This document shows positions 46,874-56,287 of a DNA stretch of 64,000 bases, piece after piece. The number at the start of each line of letters is the position of its first letter. Position 1 is the stretch's first letter. The notes under the pieces are model-generated. The model was not told where the DNA came from and searched no databases. It was given only the letters and a program-made list of their open reading frames with translations. Origin of the DNA: Candidatus Poribacteria bacterium (lineage in GTDB: Bacteria > Poribacteria > WGA-4E > GCA-2687025); contig JABGQA010000155.1 in the NCBI GenBank assembly GCA_018644665.1, forward strand, positions 62,001-126,000, read 5' to 3'. The translations under genes and the position numbers were made by a program.

Positions 46874-47668
46874 ATGCCCGCCAACCTGCGAGACGACTAC
46901 GACCGCGACGGCTTCATCATCCACGACGCGCCGCTGATAGAGCGCGACCTCGTCGACCGCGCGTCGGAGGGTATGGACGCTCTGCGTCGCGGTGAATACG
47001 AGACGGGCGTGCCGCCACAGTCGTCCTACTGGAACCCCGGCGACCCCGCGGACAAGCTCTGCAAAATCGAACTGCCGCAGCTCGCGAGCCGCGCGATCAT
47101 GGAGCTTGTCAGCCACTCGGACATCGGTCGCGTCGCCGCGGAGATAACGGGCGCGGATATGGTGCAGGTGTGGTGGGTGCAGCTACTCGGGAAGCCGGCA
47201 ACGACGCCAGGCCAGGAGGCCGCTACGCGCGTCGGTTGGCATCAGGATAGGCAGTACTGGGGAGCCTGGGAGGCCGACGCGCAGTTGCTGACGGCGTGGG
47301 TCGCGGTCTCGGATGTTGCGGCGGACGCCGGCCCCATGCGGTTCGTCGACGGGTCGCATCGCTGGGGTCTGCTCGACCGCGGCGACTTCTACGGCCAGGA
47401 CAACGACGCCCTCAAGGACGAGATCGGCGCCCCCGACGGCGAGACGTGGGCGGAGACGCCCGCGATCCTGCCCCCCGGCGGGGTCAGCTTCCACGACTGC
47501 CAGACGTTCCACGCCAGCGGCTCGAACCACTCGGGTGAGATGCGTCGCAGCTTCGCGATACACCTGCGGACGAACCGGGCCGAGCCGAAGGACGGCAAGC
47601 GACAGGGACTCACGCAGTTCATCGACGACGAATCGCGCTGCCCGGTGATCTTCGGGGCGTTGTCCTGA
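46874..47668 (+). CDS. Phytanoyl-CoA dioxygenase family protein (PhyH)
   Basis: 264 residues from the ATG at 46874; AGGAG lies eleven bases upstream, and an ATG at 46865 is too close to it. The Fe(II)/2-oxoglutarate site is visible: GWHQDRQYW supplies the His-x-Asp pair, and the distal His lies in the FHASGSNHSGEMRRSFAIHL region, where the later Arg would bind 2-oxoglutarate. LTAWVAVSDVAADAGPMRFV and GSHRWG are further family marks. PhyH proteins are greatly expanded in Poribacteria and Latescibacterota; the substrate is usually unknown. No partner gene is evident. Confidence 0.92.
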   Translation: MPANLRDDYDRDGFIIHDAPLIERDLVDRASEGMDALRRGEYETGVPPQSSYWNPGDPADKLCKIELPQLASRAIMELVSHSDIGRVAAEITGADMVQVWWVQLLGKPATTPGQEAATRVGWHQDRQYWGAWEADAQLLTAWVAVSDVAADAGPMRFVDGSHRWGLLDRGDFYGQDNDALKDEIGAPDGETWAETPAILPPGGVSFHDCQTFHASGSNHSGEMRRSFAIHLRTNRAEPKDGKRQGLTQFIDDESRCPVIFGALS

Positions 47669-47787
47669 TCACTACGACCTGCGTTGGCGTGGCTTGGCGT
47701 GGGGCATTCTCCGGCGACGTCGGAAGGCCGGCGCGCTACGAGCCGAATAGCTGGCGTGCCTAGTGACCCGTCACATAGGAGATGCGG

Positions 47788-48134
47788 CCCGCGCCTGGAC
47801 CCGATCCTCACGTTCCCCAGTAAGGGAAGGCATTCACGCTCGCCTGCGTCACGCGGCGCCCAACAGAAGCACTGTGGTCGACCGGCAGTGGTTCGCCATC
47901 GAGGATCTGTGGACCACGCCTGGGGCCCATCCTAGCCTTCCCCAGCAAGGGAAGGCATTCACGCTCGCCTGCGCCACGCGGCGCCCAATAGAAGCGCTGT
48001 GGTCGACCGCCAGTGGTTCGCCGTAGAGGATCTGTGGACCACGCCTGGGGCCCATCCTAGCCTTCCCTAGCAAGGGAAGGCATTCACGCTCGCCTGCGCC
48101 ACGCAGCGTCCCACACAAGCGCTGTAGTGGGCCG
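47788..48134. repeat. Tandem 125-bp repeat, about 2.8 copies, with REP-like palindromes
   Basis: The sequence gggaaggcattcacgctcg recurs at an exact 125-base interval (cattc at 47831, 47956 and 48081), and most of each unit is conserved. Each copy carries a palindrome of the form CCTTCCC, six bases, GGGAAGG. The last copy runs into the stop codon of the GNAT gene. A fourth, more diverged copy lies at 49331-49426. It is not a CRISPR: units are long and there are no spacers. Confidence 0.85.
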
Positions 48135-49307
48135 CTAGGCGTCGTTCAGCGGCATGTCGTACATGCGGTAGGTCTTGTAGTGGTGACCGCCCATGCCCGC
48201 GACGCCGTCTCGCATCGCGTCGTTGGTCTCGAGTATCCACGAGAACTCGCCGCCGACCTTCCCCACTTCGCCCGCGATGTTGTGCATGTGGGCGTACATC
48301 ATCGCGTCGAACCCGCGCCCTCGGAACTCCGGGACCACGCCCAGGAGGGCTACACGCACCGCGTCGATTTTCGGGATGCCGCGCCACAACTTCCACCAAC
48401 CCATGGGCAACAGCCTGCCGCTCGGTATCTTGGCCATGACCTGGTTGATATCGAGCAGCGCCAGTCCGAACGCCACCGGCTCGTCGTCCACTTCGATGAT
48501 GAGCGCGCAGTGCGGGTCTGCGACCTGCTTGAGGTCGTCGGCGGCGTGCTGGAATTCCTCGTCGGTCAGGGGCACGAACCCCCAGTTCTTCTCCCATGAC
48601 CGGTGGTAGATCGCGTGGATGATCTCCAGTTCCGCCTCGATGTTCTTCAGGTCGATGTTGCGCATCGTCGCGCGCGCCCGCTTCTTGAGCGCCTCGGCTA
48701 GCCGCAGGACGCGATCGCTCATGCCTCCGTGCGTGCGCATCCAATACGCGTAGAGGTCCATCGCCTTTGTCAGGCCGTGTGTCTCGATGAGGGCGGCGTA
48801 GTACGGCGGGTTGTACGGCATCATGATGAGCGGCGGCTTGTCGAAGCTGTCGACGAGAAGGCCGCACTCGTCGTTCGTCGATGGGCTTGCCGGGCCTCGC
48901 ATCACGGTCATGCCACGCGCCGTGAGCCACGTCGCGGCGCGGTTGAACAGAGCGTCCGTGACATCCTGCTCCTCGCCGCACTCGAAATAGCCGAAGAATC
49001 CGACCGTGTCCTCGTGGAACTCGTTGTGCGCGCGGTTGACTATCGCTGCAATGCGCCCAACGGGTTGTCCGCCGCGCGTCGCGATGTAGCCCTCGATCTC
49101 CGCGTGCTTCCAAAACGGGTTCTTGTCGGGGTTCAGCAGGGCGGAGAGGCTGACTCTCAGTGGCGGAGCCCAGTTGGAATCGGGCGCGTACAGGTGGAAC
49201 GGCACGTCGATGAAGCGATTGCGGTCGCGGCGTCGGCCGAAGTCGATTCGCGTGATGTCGAAGTCGTCGGCCAGCGTCTTTCCCGTCGGCAGCTTGTGGT
49301 CGGCCAC
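48135..49307 (-). CDS. GNAT-superfamily N-acyltransferase, possibly ceramide synthase-like
   Basis: 390 residues from a GTG at 49307; no clear ribosome site. It belongs to a two-part GNAT family common in Bacteroidetes and relatives. The N-terminal half has RFIDVPFHLYAPDSNWAPPL and NPDKNPFWKHAEIEGYIATR, followed by VGRIAAIVNRAHNEF; the C-terminal half has the acyl-CoA-binding segment LLGVVPEFRGRGFDAMMY (V-x-x-x-x-R-G-x-G pattern). Bacterial ceramide synthase was reported to be a GNAT-type N-acyltransferase of similar size, and a serine palmitoyltransferase-like gene lies two genes upstream on the same strand. The specific role is therefore inference; generic GNAT membership is solid. Confidence 0.82.
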   Translation of the reverse strand: MADHKLPTGKTLADDFDITRIDFGRRRDRNRFIDVPFHLYAPDSNWAPPLRVSLSALLNPDKNPFWKHAEIEGYIATRGGQPVGRIAAIVNRAHNEFHEDTVGFFGYFECGEEQDVTDALFNRAATWLTARGMTVMRGPASPSTNDECGLLVDSFDKPPLIMMPYNPPYYAALIETHGLTKAMDLYAYWMRTHGGMSDRVLRLAEALKKRARATMRNIDLKNIEAELEIIHAIYHRSWEKNWGFVPLTDEEFQHAADDLKQVADPHCALIIEVDDEPVAFGLALLDINQVMAKIPSGRLLPMGWWKLWRGIPKIDAVRVALLGVVPEFRGRGFDAMMYAHMHNIAGEVGKVGGEFSWILETNDAMRDGVAGMGGHHYKTYRMYDMPLNDA

Positions 49308-49330
49308 GCTCGATTTGTAGGGGTATTCTG

Positions 49331-49426
49331 GGACCCCATCCTAACCTTCCCCTGCTAGGGGAAGGCACTAGCGCTCACCCTGCGCCACCGCGCATCCAGC
49401 ACGATCACTGTGGTAGCTGACTAGGC
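49331..49426. repeat. Dispersed copy of the 125-bp REP-like repeat
   Basis: Bases from about 49331 align with the third tandem copy (cccatccta, ccttcc palindrome, ggaaggca, gcgccacc, tgtggta/tgtagtg, ctaggc). The palindrome here is CCTTCCCC, five bases, GGGGAAGG. Like the tandem array, it abuts the stop codon of a gene, here the AlkZ-like one. Confidence 0.75.
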
Positions 49427-50479
49427 ATCCTCGCCCGCGTATCTGAGGATATTGTGGTTTGGTGGGAGATACACCTCGGCGACCGCGGCGAGGATATCAT
49501 CGCGCCGATTCTCGCGCTCAGCGGCCGGTAGCTCAAGCACGATGTCGTCGACGTCGTGCGGACCGATGCGCCAATGGCCCAGGACCGCGCCCTGGAACTC
49601 GCCGTCGATCAGGAGGTACTGGAGCACTTCCAAGCCTGCGTATCGCCGCTTCAGCTCGCTTGCACGCGACTGGACGAGTGGGTCGCTCTTGTGGAGCATG
49701 AACGTGGACGGCGAATCCCCGTCAGTGGGTTCCGGTACATCGCCCGGGAGCATCCATCCGACACCCATGTCCGGGATCTCGACAGCGCGCGCCCGGCCGG
49801 CGGATTCCATGTCCGCCATCACGCGGTCGACAAGCCGCTTCGACAGCGCCGACCGGTCCTTGATCTGTTCCGAGGTGGCGAAGACGTCCGCTTTCAGGAA
49901 CCGCGCGATGACCTCCGCGACTGCCTCGTCCTGCGTCCGCCGCCCGAGGTCCACGTCCGGCCACTCGTCCTCGAATAGGTACCAGCCGCGTTCCCAGTCG
50001 TTGTCGGGCTGATCCTCGTAGACGAGGAAGGCGGTCTGCATGCGATGCAGAGCGGGCATGACCGTCTTGTTGAGTTCTCCGGTCGCTTCCGCGATCTGCC
50101 GGGGTGTCAGGAGGCCGGCGCCTGCGATTGCGCCGCGCACGGACTGCTGTAGCTCGTTCAGGGACTTCAGTGGCTTGCGGAACGCGGTCGCGTAGAGTTC
50201 CAGGTCGTCCGCGAGGACGTACCCCACGGAGCCGCTTCGGAAGCGACCCTTAACGAGTCTCCTGTCTGCGCGAAGCCTGTCGGCCGCCATGGAGGCGTCG
50301 AACTGGGCGCGGTGGACAAGCTGGGGTGGATTGCCCGGGTAGGTCATTGCGATCGGCGCTACGGGCTGTATGAGGCGGAACAGCGCGAAGTACGCCTCTG
50401 GATCTGAGGTCGGGGCAGTCAGGAGATGGCGGCGGAGGCGTTCGGCGCGTATGGCGCGGGCATCGATGGCGGCGCCCAC
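49421..50479 (-). CDS. Winged-helix DNA-binding protein of the AlkZ/YcaQ type (HTH_42)
   Basis: 352 residues. The GTG start shares one base with the stop of the upstream PLP enzyme (TAGTG), so translation is coupled. The layout is that of the HTH_42 family: an N-terminal LLTAPTSDPEAYFALFRLIQ segment, winged helices (GLLTPRQIAEATGELNKTVM, FATSEQIKDRSALSKRLVDR) and the C-terminal beta part with HKSDPLVQSRASELKRRY and LLIDGEFQGAVLGHWRIG. Members such as E. coli YcaQ excise interstrand crosslinks using a Q-x-Q motif; here the corresponding region reads LIQPVAP, so the second Gln is absent and catalytic competence is doubtful. Confidence 0.8.
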   Translation of the reverse strand: MGAAIDARAIRAERLRRHLLTAPTSDPEAYFALFRLIQPVAPIAMTYPGNPPQLVHRAQFDASMAADRLRADRRLVKGRFRSGSVGYVLADDLELYATAFRKPLKSLNELQQSVRGAIAGAGLLTPRQIAEATGELNKTVMPALHRMQTAFLVYEDQPDNDWERGWYLFEDEWPDVDLGRRTQDEAVAEVIARFLKADVFATSEQIKDRSALSKRLVDRVMADMESAGRARAVEIPDMGVGWMLPGDVPEPTDGDSPSTFMLHKSDPLVQSRASELKRRYAGLEVLQYLLIDGEFQGAVLGHWRIGPHDVDDIVLELPAAERENRRDDILAAVAEVYLPPNHNILRYAGEDA

Positions 50480-51669
50480 TAGATGACGCCGAGCTGGCGG
50501 CCGATCGTCTCAAACGTCTCGAGGACGTAGGTGAGCTGGTCCTCGGTATGAGCGGCGGTGAAGCTGGTGCGGATACGCGCCGTGTTCGGCGGCACCGCAG
50601 GGCTGACGGCCGTATTGGCGAATATGCCGGCGTCGAACAGGCCGCGCCAGAACGTGAACGCCTTCATGTCGTCGCCGATCATAATCGGCACGACGGGCGT
50701 CTGCGTGTCGCCGATGTCGAATCCGAGGCTGCGCAAACCCTCGTGCATCATCTTCGTGTTTCGCCACAGCTGCTCGCGCCGCTCAGGCTCGGCCTGGATG
50801 ACGTCGAGGGCGGCGAGCACCGTCGCGACAGCGCTGGGCGGCATGCTCGCGCTGAAGATGAAGCTGCGGGCCTTGTGCTTGATGAAGTTGATGACTTCCT
50901 TGCTGCCCGCGACGTAGCCCCCTATACACGCGAACGACTTGCTGAACGTCGCGGTGATCAGGTCCACCTGATCCGTGACGCCGTAGTGCTCCGCCGTCCC
51001 TGCCCCCGTGTCCCCGAGGACGCCCACCGAGTGCGCGTCGTCCACCATCACGCGCGCGCCGTGAGGCCGCGCGGCCTTGAGAAGGTCCGGCAGGTCGGCG
51101 ATGGCTCCGCTCATGCTGAACACGCCGTCGGTCGCGACGAGCCTGCCGCCCGAAGCGGTGTTCGACCCCAGCTTCGCCGCCAAGTCCTGCATGTCGTTGT
51201 GGCGGAATCGAACCATCTTGCCGAACGCGACCATCGCGCCGTCGACGATGCACGCGTGGCTGTCGGCGTCCAGGAAGGCCACGTCCTTACGGTCCAGCAG
51301 GGCGTGTAACGTGCCGAGGTTCGTCTGGTAGCCGGTGCTGAATACCAGGGACGCCTCCTTGCCCGAGAACCGCGCCAGGCGCTCTTCGAGTTCCTCGTGC
51401 AGGTCGAGGGTGCCGTTCAGGAATCGGCTCCCCGTGCATCCGCTGCCGTACGCCATGAGCGCGTCGCGCGCGGCTTCGAGCACCTTTGGGTGGTGCGTGA
51501 GGCCCAGGTAGTTGTTGGAGCCGATTACGAGCTTGGTGTCACCGTCGACGATGGCTTCGGTGGGCGAAGTGGATCGGTTGGCTATGAAGTAAGGGTAGGA
51601 TCCCTGGGTAACGGCGTCGTGGTTGATGTAGTAGTCGTAGAAGTCGTCGCACTTCTTAAACAGATCCAT
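50479..51669 (-). CDS. PLP-dependent alpha-oxoamine synthase, serine palmitoyltransferase-like
   Basis: 396 residues; AGGAG lies seven bases before the ATG. Members join an amino acid to an acyl-CoA with loss of CO2. Visible marks: LVIGSNNYLGLTHHPKV, YGSGCTGSRFLNGTLDLHEE, MVDDAHSVGVLG (Asp/His binding the cofactor) and ATFSKSFACIGGYVAG (PLP lysine in FSKSF). The N-terminus MDLFKKC and the general wording match Bacteroides-type serine palmitoyltransferases more than KBL or BioF in my reading, but the three cannot be separated safely by eye. A GNAT acyltransferase lies two genes downstream. The coupled downstream gene is AlkZ-like, an odd partner. Confidence 0.9.
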   Translation of the reverse strand: MDLFKKCDDFYDYYINHDAVTQGSYPYFIANRSTSPTEAIVDGDTKLVIGSNNYLGLTHHPKVLEAARDALMAYGSGCTGSRFLNGTLDLHEELEERLARFSGKEASLVFSTGYQTNLGTLHALLDRKDVAFLDADSHACIVDGAMVAFGKMVRFRHNDMQDLAAKLGSNTASGGRLVATDGVFSMSGAIADLPDLLKAARPHGARVMVDDAHSVGVLGDTGAGTAEHYGVTDQVDLITATFSKSFACIGGYVAGSKEVINFIKHKARSFIFSASMPPSAVATVLAALDVIQAEPERREQLWRNTKMMHEGLRSLGFDIGDTQTPVVPIMIGDDMKAFTFWRGLFDAGIFANTAVSPAVPPNTARIRTSFTAAHTEDQLTYVLETFETIGRQLGVI

Positions 51670-51690
51670 GCACGCTCTCCTGCCAGGCGC

Positions 51691-53742
51691 CTAGGGCGTC
51701 AGCTCGGCCTTCCTTGGACCCACGTTTCCCAGATCAATGGGTCGGAATCCCAGCATCCAGGCGGGCGAGTCGTCCTGTAAGCGGAAATCGTCGTTGGCGG
51801 GATCCACGAAAAGGGGATCCGCGATGATGGACGTCTCGTCCATCCCCAACTTCTGCCACTCGTCCCACGTGTGCCCGGCGGGGGTAATGGGACTTCCGGC
51901 CGCGTTCCAGTACAGGTTCCCGTCTATTGTAACATTCAACGAGTCCCACCGACCTCCCAGCAGCGATCCATCCTCCCAATAGACGATGTTGCCACGGAAC
52001 GAGAACGGGTCTTCGCGCGTGCGGCATATCTGCGCCTCGCCGGTGTAGGCGAAGATGTTGTTCGATACGAGGTTGTCCTTGCCGTAGTGCAGATGGAAGC
52101 CACATCGGTTCGTGCGGTAGACGACGTTGTTCTCGATGACCGCGTGGCTGGTGCCTTCGTCCGGGTAGATGCCCCATCCGCCGTAGCGGCGCGATACGAT
52201 GTCGTGGATGTGGTTGTTCCGGATCGTCATCCCGGGCGACACGCCGAGCGTGTAGATGGCTCCCATGTCGCTCAGCCACCCCTGGCCGATCGTGTGGATG
52301 TGGTTGAACTCGATCCGGTTGTGCGCTGAAAGGCTCCGACCATATCCCCATGACCACCCGACAGAGATCGCGGTGTAGTAGAAGTCATGAATGTCGTTGT
52401 GCGCCAGCACGTTCCCGCCGCTGTGGCCGACCCATATCCCGACGGCGCTGTGGAACAGTCTGCCGCCCGCGGCGATCACGTTGTCGGTGATCTGGTTGCG
52501 ATGCGTCTGCTCGCCGCCGTTCTCGCGGATCGTCGTTTCGCCCACCTTGACGCCGCCCGCGCCGAGGTCCGTCAGCGTGTTGTGTACGACGGCGTTGTCC
52601 TGGCAACCGCGCTCCAGTTCTACGGCGTACGTGCCCACGCCCATCACCGCGCACTGCTCGATGCGGCAGCTCCGCGCGCCACGAAGACGAATCGCGCCGG
52701 GAACCGCGAACGCGGCCTGGACCATCCCGCCGATGTCGTCGTTCGGCCATGTTGGCTCGTATTCCGGGCCGAACCACCACTCGCAGTGGGAGAACGTGAG
52801 ACCGCGCAGGACGACGTGCTCGACGAAACGCGCCGTCTCCGGCTCCCCGTCGAAGCGCACGAGCTGCGTCAGCCTGGGAACGGTCGCTACGAACGAATCG
52901 ATGACCTCGCCGGGCTTGGGGAGGTAATAGACCGCCCCGTCGGAGTCGCGCGACAGCCACTCCCCCGGCTCGGTTAGGGCGGCGGCCACGTTCTCGACGG
53001 AGTAGAACGCGCCCTCCTTGCCGTGGTCGGTCGTCAGGCGGAAGACGCTGCGCTTCGACAGCTCGACGACGCGCGTAGACTCATCGACGCTGACGATGGG
53101 CAGGTGTGAGTCGGTCCAGAAATGCAGGGCGATGATCTCGCCGTCCTGGGCGTCGTCCCACGCTTCCAAGTCGCCCTCGGCGTAGGTGAACCGCGTCTGC
53201 CCCTGGTTCCACTCGGTTTCGTCCGTGACGTCGGGCAGGCCTTCGAGCTGGTACCAGCCGGTCTTCGGCAGACGCGCCCTGGGTTGGCGCTCGCCATCGA
53301 TGAAAAGCTGACGCATCCCCCGGCCGCCGTCGGGCGCCTGCGCGCGCCACACAGTTCTGCCGTTTAGCTCCGTGACCTGCCAGTCGGTCAACTCGACGCC
53401 GCCGCTCAGCACGGGAGTCTCGTCATGGTAGGCGGCGTAAGTTACCGGGGCGCCCGCGGAGCCGGAGTCTTCCGCCGTCAGGATGAACGTGTCCGCTAGG
53501 GCGTAGCGTCCGCCTCGGACCCACACCGTTGTGGGCGAGTGGGGCTTGTCAGCGCGGATCTTGCGGACGGCGTCGCGCGCGGCGGTAAGCGTCGCCAATG
53601 GGCCGTCGTCGCCTGAGGTGTTTGGGGCCGGAAGCGCGCCCGACCAGGCGTCGTTCCCGTCCGTGGCGACGTAGATCTCGATGGGTTCGACGGATGCGAC
53701 CAACGCAACGCTCACTAGAGTCGGCAATAAGCCAAACGTCAT
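51691..53742 (-). CDS. Secreted right-handed parallel beta-helix protein
   Basis: 683 residues from the ATG at 53742, which follows GAAGGG and begins a signal peptide (LLPTLVSVALVASVEP). The N-terminus carries the beta-helix opening IYVATDGNDAWSGALPAPN and ATLTAARDAVRKI, typical of pectate-lyase-like / PbH1 proteins. Repeats later in the chain include VIENNVVYRTNRCGFHLHYG, NLVSNNIFAYTGEAQI and MTIRNNHIHDIVSRRYGGWG, each a turn of the coil. The family includes polysaccharide lyases and hydrolases; the substrate is not evident. It ends 21 bases before the SPT-like gene and may be a separate unit. Confidence 0.9.
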   Translation of the reverse strand: MTFGLLPTLVSVALVASVEPIEIYVATDGNDAWSGALPAPNTSGDDGPLATLTAARDAVRKIRADKPHSPTTVWVRGGRYALADTFILTAEDSGSAGAPVTYAAYHDETPVLSGGVELTDWQVTELNGRTVWRAQAPDGGRGMRQLFIDGERQPRARLPKTGWYQLEGLPDVTDETEWNQGQTRFTYAEGDLEAWDDAQDGEIIALHFWTDSHLPIVSVDESTRVVELSKRSVFRLTTDHGKEGAFYSVENVAAALTEPGEWLSRDSDGAVYYLPKPGEVIDSFVATVPRLTQLVRFDGEPETARFVEHVVLRGLTFSHCEWWFGPEYEPTWPNDDIGGMVQAAFAVPGAIRLRGARSCRIEQCAVMGVGTYAVELERGCQDNAVVHNTLTDLGAGGVKVGETTIRENGGEQTHRNQITDNVIAAGGRLFHSAVGIWVGHSGGNVLAHNDIHDFYYTAISVGWSWGYGRSLSAHNRIEFNHIHTIGQGWLSDMGAIYTLGVSPGMTIRNNHIHDIVSRRYGGWGIYPDEGTSHAVIENNVVYRTNRCGFHLHYGKDNLVSNNIFAYTGEAQICRTREDPFSFRGNIVYWEDGSLLGGRWDSLNVTIDGNLYWNAAGSPITPAGHTWDEWQKLGMDETSIIADPLFVDPANDDFRLQDDSPAWMLGFRPIDLGNVGPRKAELTP

Positions 53743-53837
53743 GACGTGGAGCCCTTCCCAAGCGGCCGGGTCGCCACTTGAACATACCGTGGATCGCGTC
53801 GTCGAGCAATCTCGCGGGCCGTGAAACCGCGTGCCGA

Positions 53838-56198
53838 CTACTCTCCGGGAGGATGGCCCTCCCAGGTCGTGGGATCGGCGATGTCCTGCTCGTCCGTGAT
53901 GAAGCCGTAGTAGCGTCCGCGCCAGTAGGCGTCCAGATACGCCGCGCCGCCCACTTCGCACTTAGTGTTAGTGTCGAAGATGAGCTTGAGGTTCGCGTCT
54001 TCCCACGTCTCCGCGCGGTCGCGGCTCAGATAGAGGCCCGCGGGAGTTCCGGCATACAGCAACCCGGAGGTGGCGTCCGCGAACAGCGTCTGCACGATCG
54101 GGATGTCGAGGCCTTCCGCATGCCGTTCCCACGTGCGTCCGCCATCGTCGGATCGCATTACGCCGTCCGACGTGCCGGCGTAGTACACGTCCGCGTCCTC
54201 GGGCTCGCCCGCGAAGGCGGTGATGTCGTCTTCCAGACGCCCCGCGAGGAGCGCCATATAGCCGCCGTTGCGGAAGCGCTCGTAGAGCTGGGGCAGGCCT
54301 CGGCTCCACGTCTCGCCCGCATCCTCACTGATGGATAGCCAAGAACCCGCGAGCGTCCCCGAATTCGTCCTGAATGCCGACACTATTCTCGTCGTGTCGC
54401 TCGGATGCGTGGCGAACCAGGGGTAGACGTCGACGTATCCGGCCATGGCGATGTTGCCGGCTCGGACCCAGATGCCGTCCGCGTCGGAGCGTCGGTGCAC
54501 GACATCGTCGAGGACGGCGTACACAGTCGGAGAGTCGCCGAGAGCGACGTGGAAGCGACGCTCGCGCGACGGCGGCAACCCGTCGGTCAGCGATTCCCAA
54601 CGGTGGCCGGTCCACTCCTCGCCGTGGTCGACGCTGCGGTACACGCCACCCGACGCGATGAGATAGAGCGTATTTCCGTTGTCGGGGTCAATGAGCGTGC
54701 GTTGCGGGGCGCCGGCGTCGGGCGGAAGCGGCAGACGCTCCCAGCGGTCGCCACCCGTCTTGGATCGGTACAGGCCGGCGTCCGTGGAGGCGTACACGAA
54801 TCGAATGCGCGGCCCCGCCGACAGGTGACGCGCCGGCGCCGGGAGATTCGCGCTTACGTAACGCCACGTCGCGGCCCCATCCACGGAGGTATACACGTCG
54901 CCCGAAGTGTCGCAGACGTAGACGACCATGCCGTCCTCGGAGGGAACGGCGACCGACGCGATGCCGCGGCTGAGCCAGCCGTCGAGTTGGTAGAGGCTGC
55001 CTTTCCACTGGTACTCGTTGTCCCAGGGGGACTCGTACAGCGGCAGGGGGCGGTCGGATCGGTTTCCGTCCTTGCCCACGTCGTCGCGGATGCTGTTCAT
55101 GATGGGTCGGAAGGTGCGGTTCGTGGGGAAGCTCTGTAGGGTCCACAGGGCGTCGGCGAGCGCCTCTTCCTTGCCGGGGTCGTCGGGGAAGGCTGCGTAG
55201 GCGATGTAGTTGAAGGTGGACTGCCGGTCGTCTCGGTGCGCGTCCCAGAGGTCGCGGGTGACGTGCTCGTAGAATCCCAGGAGTTCCGGGTCTTTCTCGA
55301 TGCGGAGCATGTTCTCCATGTGCTGGAGGACGTGCTGCCCATCGTCGAAGCCGTTGCGCCCGTCGATGGGCTTACGCCACGTGCGGAACTGGTATTGGTC
55401 GGTCAGTTCCGTGTACTTGTCGAGGTATAGCTGCTTGCCGGTGGCGTGATGGGCGATCCGGAGCGCCGCCGCGGCCATGATGATGCGCGTGTTCGGCGTC
55501 TTGCCGTCGGTGAAGCCGAGTATTGGGGCGCTCATGCTGCCGTCGCGCTTTCGGATGACGAAGTTCTCCTGGTCCGCCCAGTAGCCCACGAGCGCGTCGA
55601 TGGCTTCGCGCGCTCTGTCCTTCCACTCTCCCTCGGCCACGAGGTCGTAATACATGCCGAAGGCGTATGCGCCGCCGCTGTAGTTGTGATGGCTCGGGCT
55701 GCCACGCCACCGGTAGTTGGCGTAATCACCCTCGCCCTGGTACCAGTCGTTCGAGTGGTTGGCGTCGGCGCGCTCCTCGTAGGAGGGGCCGTGGCCGTGG
55801 ACGTAGCCGCGCGCCTGTAAGCCTCGGACGCCCGTCACCAACTGGCAGCGGTAGATGGCCTCGAAGATCTGGTTGCAGTGCTCGCGCGCCTCGGGGTCTT
55901 GCGTGGTGAGCCAGCGATAGCATTCGCCGCCGAGGTAGTAGGCAGTCCAGTTGATGGAGTGCGCCACGTTCGCGTGGCCCGCCGTGGTGAAGTCGACGGA
56001 GCCGTCCGGGGCTACCTCGACCATGGACGGGTAGAGGCCGTCGATCCAGTGGCGCTCGAGGACGTTCTGCTCGAACGCTCGCGCTTTGTCCGCGAGCGGG
56101 GCGCGCCACGAGTCGTCTGCGGCGAGCGCCTTTGTCGCAATCAGTGGCGTGAGAAACAGTGTCGCTAGCAGCAGTGCGCACGCGTGTGTTGCCATCAT
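53838..56198 (-). CDS. Secreted two-domain protein: alpha/alpha-barrel plus sortilin-like BNR propeller
   Basis: 786 residues from the ATG at 56198 (GGAAGG seven bases upstream), with a signal peptide (ALLLATLFLTPLIATKALA). Residues about 25-360 are helical and rich in aromatic pairs (SINWTAYYLGGECYRWLTTQ, HHNYSGGAYAFGMYYDLVAE), like an alpha/alpha six-barrel. The C-terminal 420 residues contain repeated propeller turns (VYTSVDGAATWRYV, LYRSKTGGDRWERLP, VMRSDDGGRTWERHAEGL, LYLSRDRAETWEDANL), as in VPS10/BNR proteins. The barrel may be glycosidase- or lyase-like; no catalytic residues could be assigned. It lies beside the beta-helix gene, same strand, 95 bases apart. Confidence 0.85.
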   Translation of the reverse strand: MMATHACALLLATLFLTPLIATKALAADDSWRAPLADKARAFEQNVLERHWIDGLYPSMVEVAPDGSVDFTTAGHANVAHSINWTAYYLGGECYRWLTTQDPEAREHCNQIFEAIYRCQLVTGVRGLQARGYVHGHGPSYEERADANHSNDWYQGEGDYANYRWRGSPSHHNYSGGAYAFGMYYDLVAEGEWKDRAREAIDALVGYWADQENFVIRKRDGSMSAPILGFTDGKTPNTRIIMAAAALRIAHHATGKQLYLDKYTELTDQYQFRTWRKPIDGRNGFDDGQHVLQHMENMLRIEKDPELLGFYEHVTRDLWDAHRDDRQSTFNYIAYAAFPDDPGKEEALADALWTLQSFPTNRTFRPIMNSIRDDVGKDGNRSDRPLPLYESPWDNEYQWKGSLYQLDGWLSRGIASVAVPSEDGMVVYVCDTSGDVYTSVDGAATWRYVSANLPAPARHLSAGPRIRFVYASTDAGLYRSKTGGDRWERLPLPPDAGAPQRTLIDPDNGNTLYLIASGGVYRSVDHGEEWTGHRWESLTDGLPPSRERRFHVALGDSPTVYAVLDDVVHRRSDADGIWVRAGNIAMAGYVDVYPWFATHPSDTTRIVSAFRTNSGTLAGSWLSISEDAGETWSRGLPQLYERFRNGGYMALLAGRLEDDITAFAGEPEDADVYYAGTSDGVMRSDDGGRTWERHAEGLDIPIVQTLFADATSGLLYAGTPAGLYLSRDRAETWEDANLKLIFDTNTKCEVGGAAYLDAYWRGRYYGFITDEQDIADPTTWEGHPPGE

Positions 56199-56287
56199 CG
56201 AGGCGCCTTCCATCGAGCCGCCGCTGAGGAGGGGATCAACACGCGGGGCCGCGCCGAACCGTCGGGTCGCCGCAGACGCGTAGGGTG

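Noticed and set aside
47788..48134. CRISPR array
   Set aside because: Units are 125 bp, directly adjacent and without variable spacers; it is a tandem REP-like repeat.
48067..49368. 433-codon minus-strand frame overlapping the GNAT gene
   Set aside because: Same strand, different frame; Arg/Gly-rich, and the GNAT frame carries the recognisable motifs.
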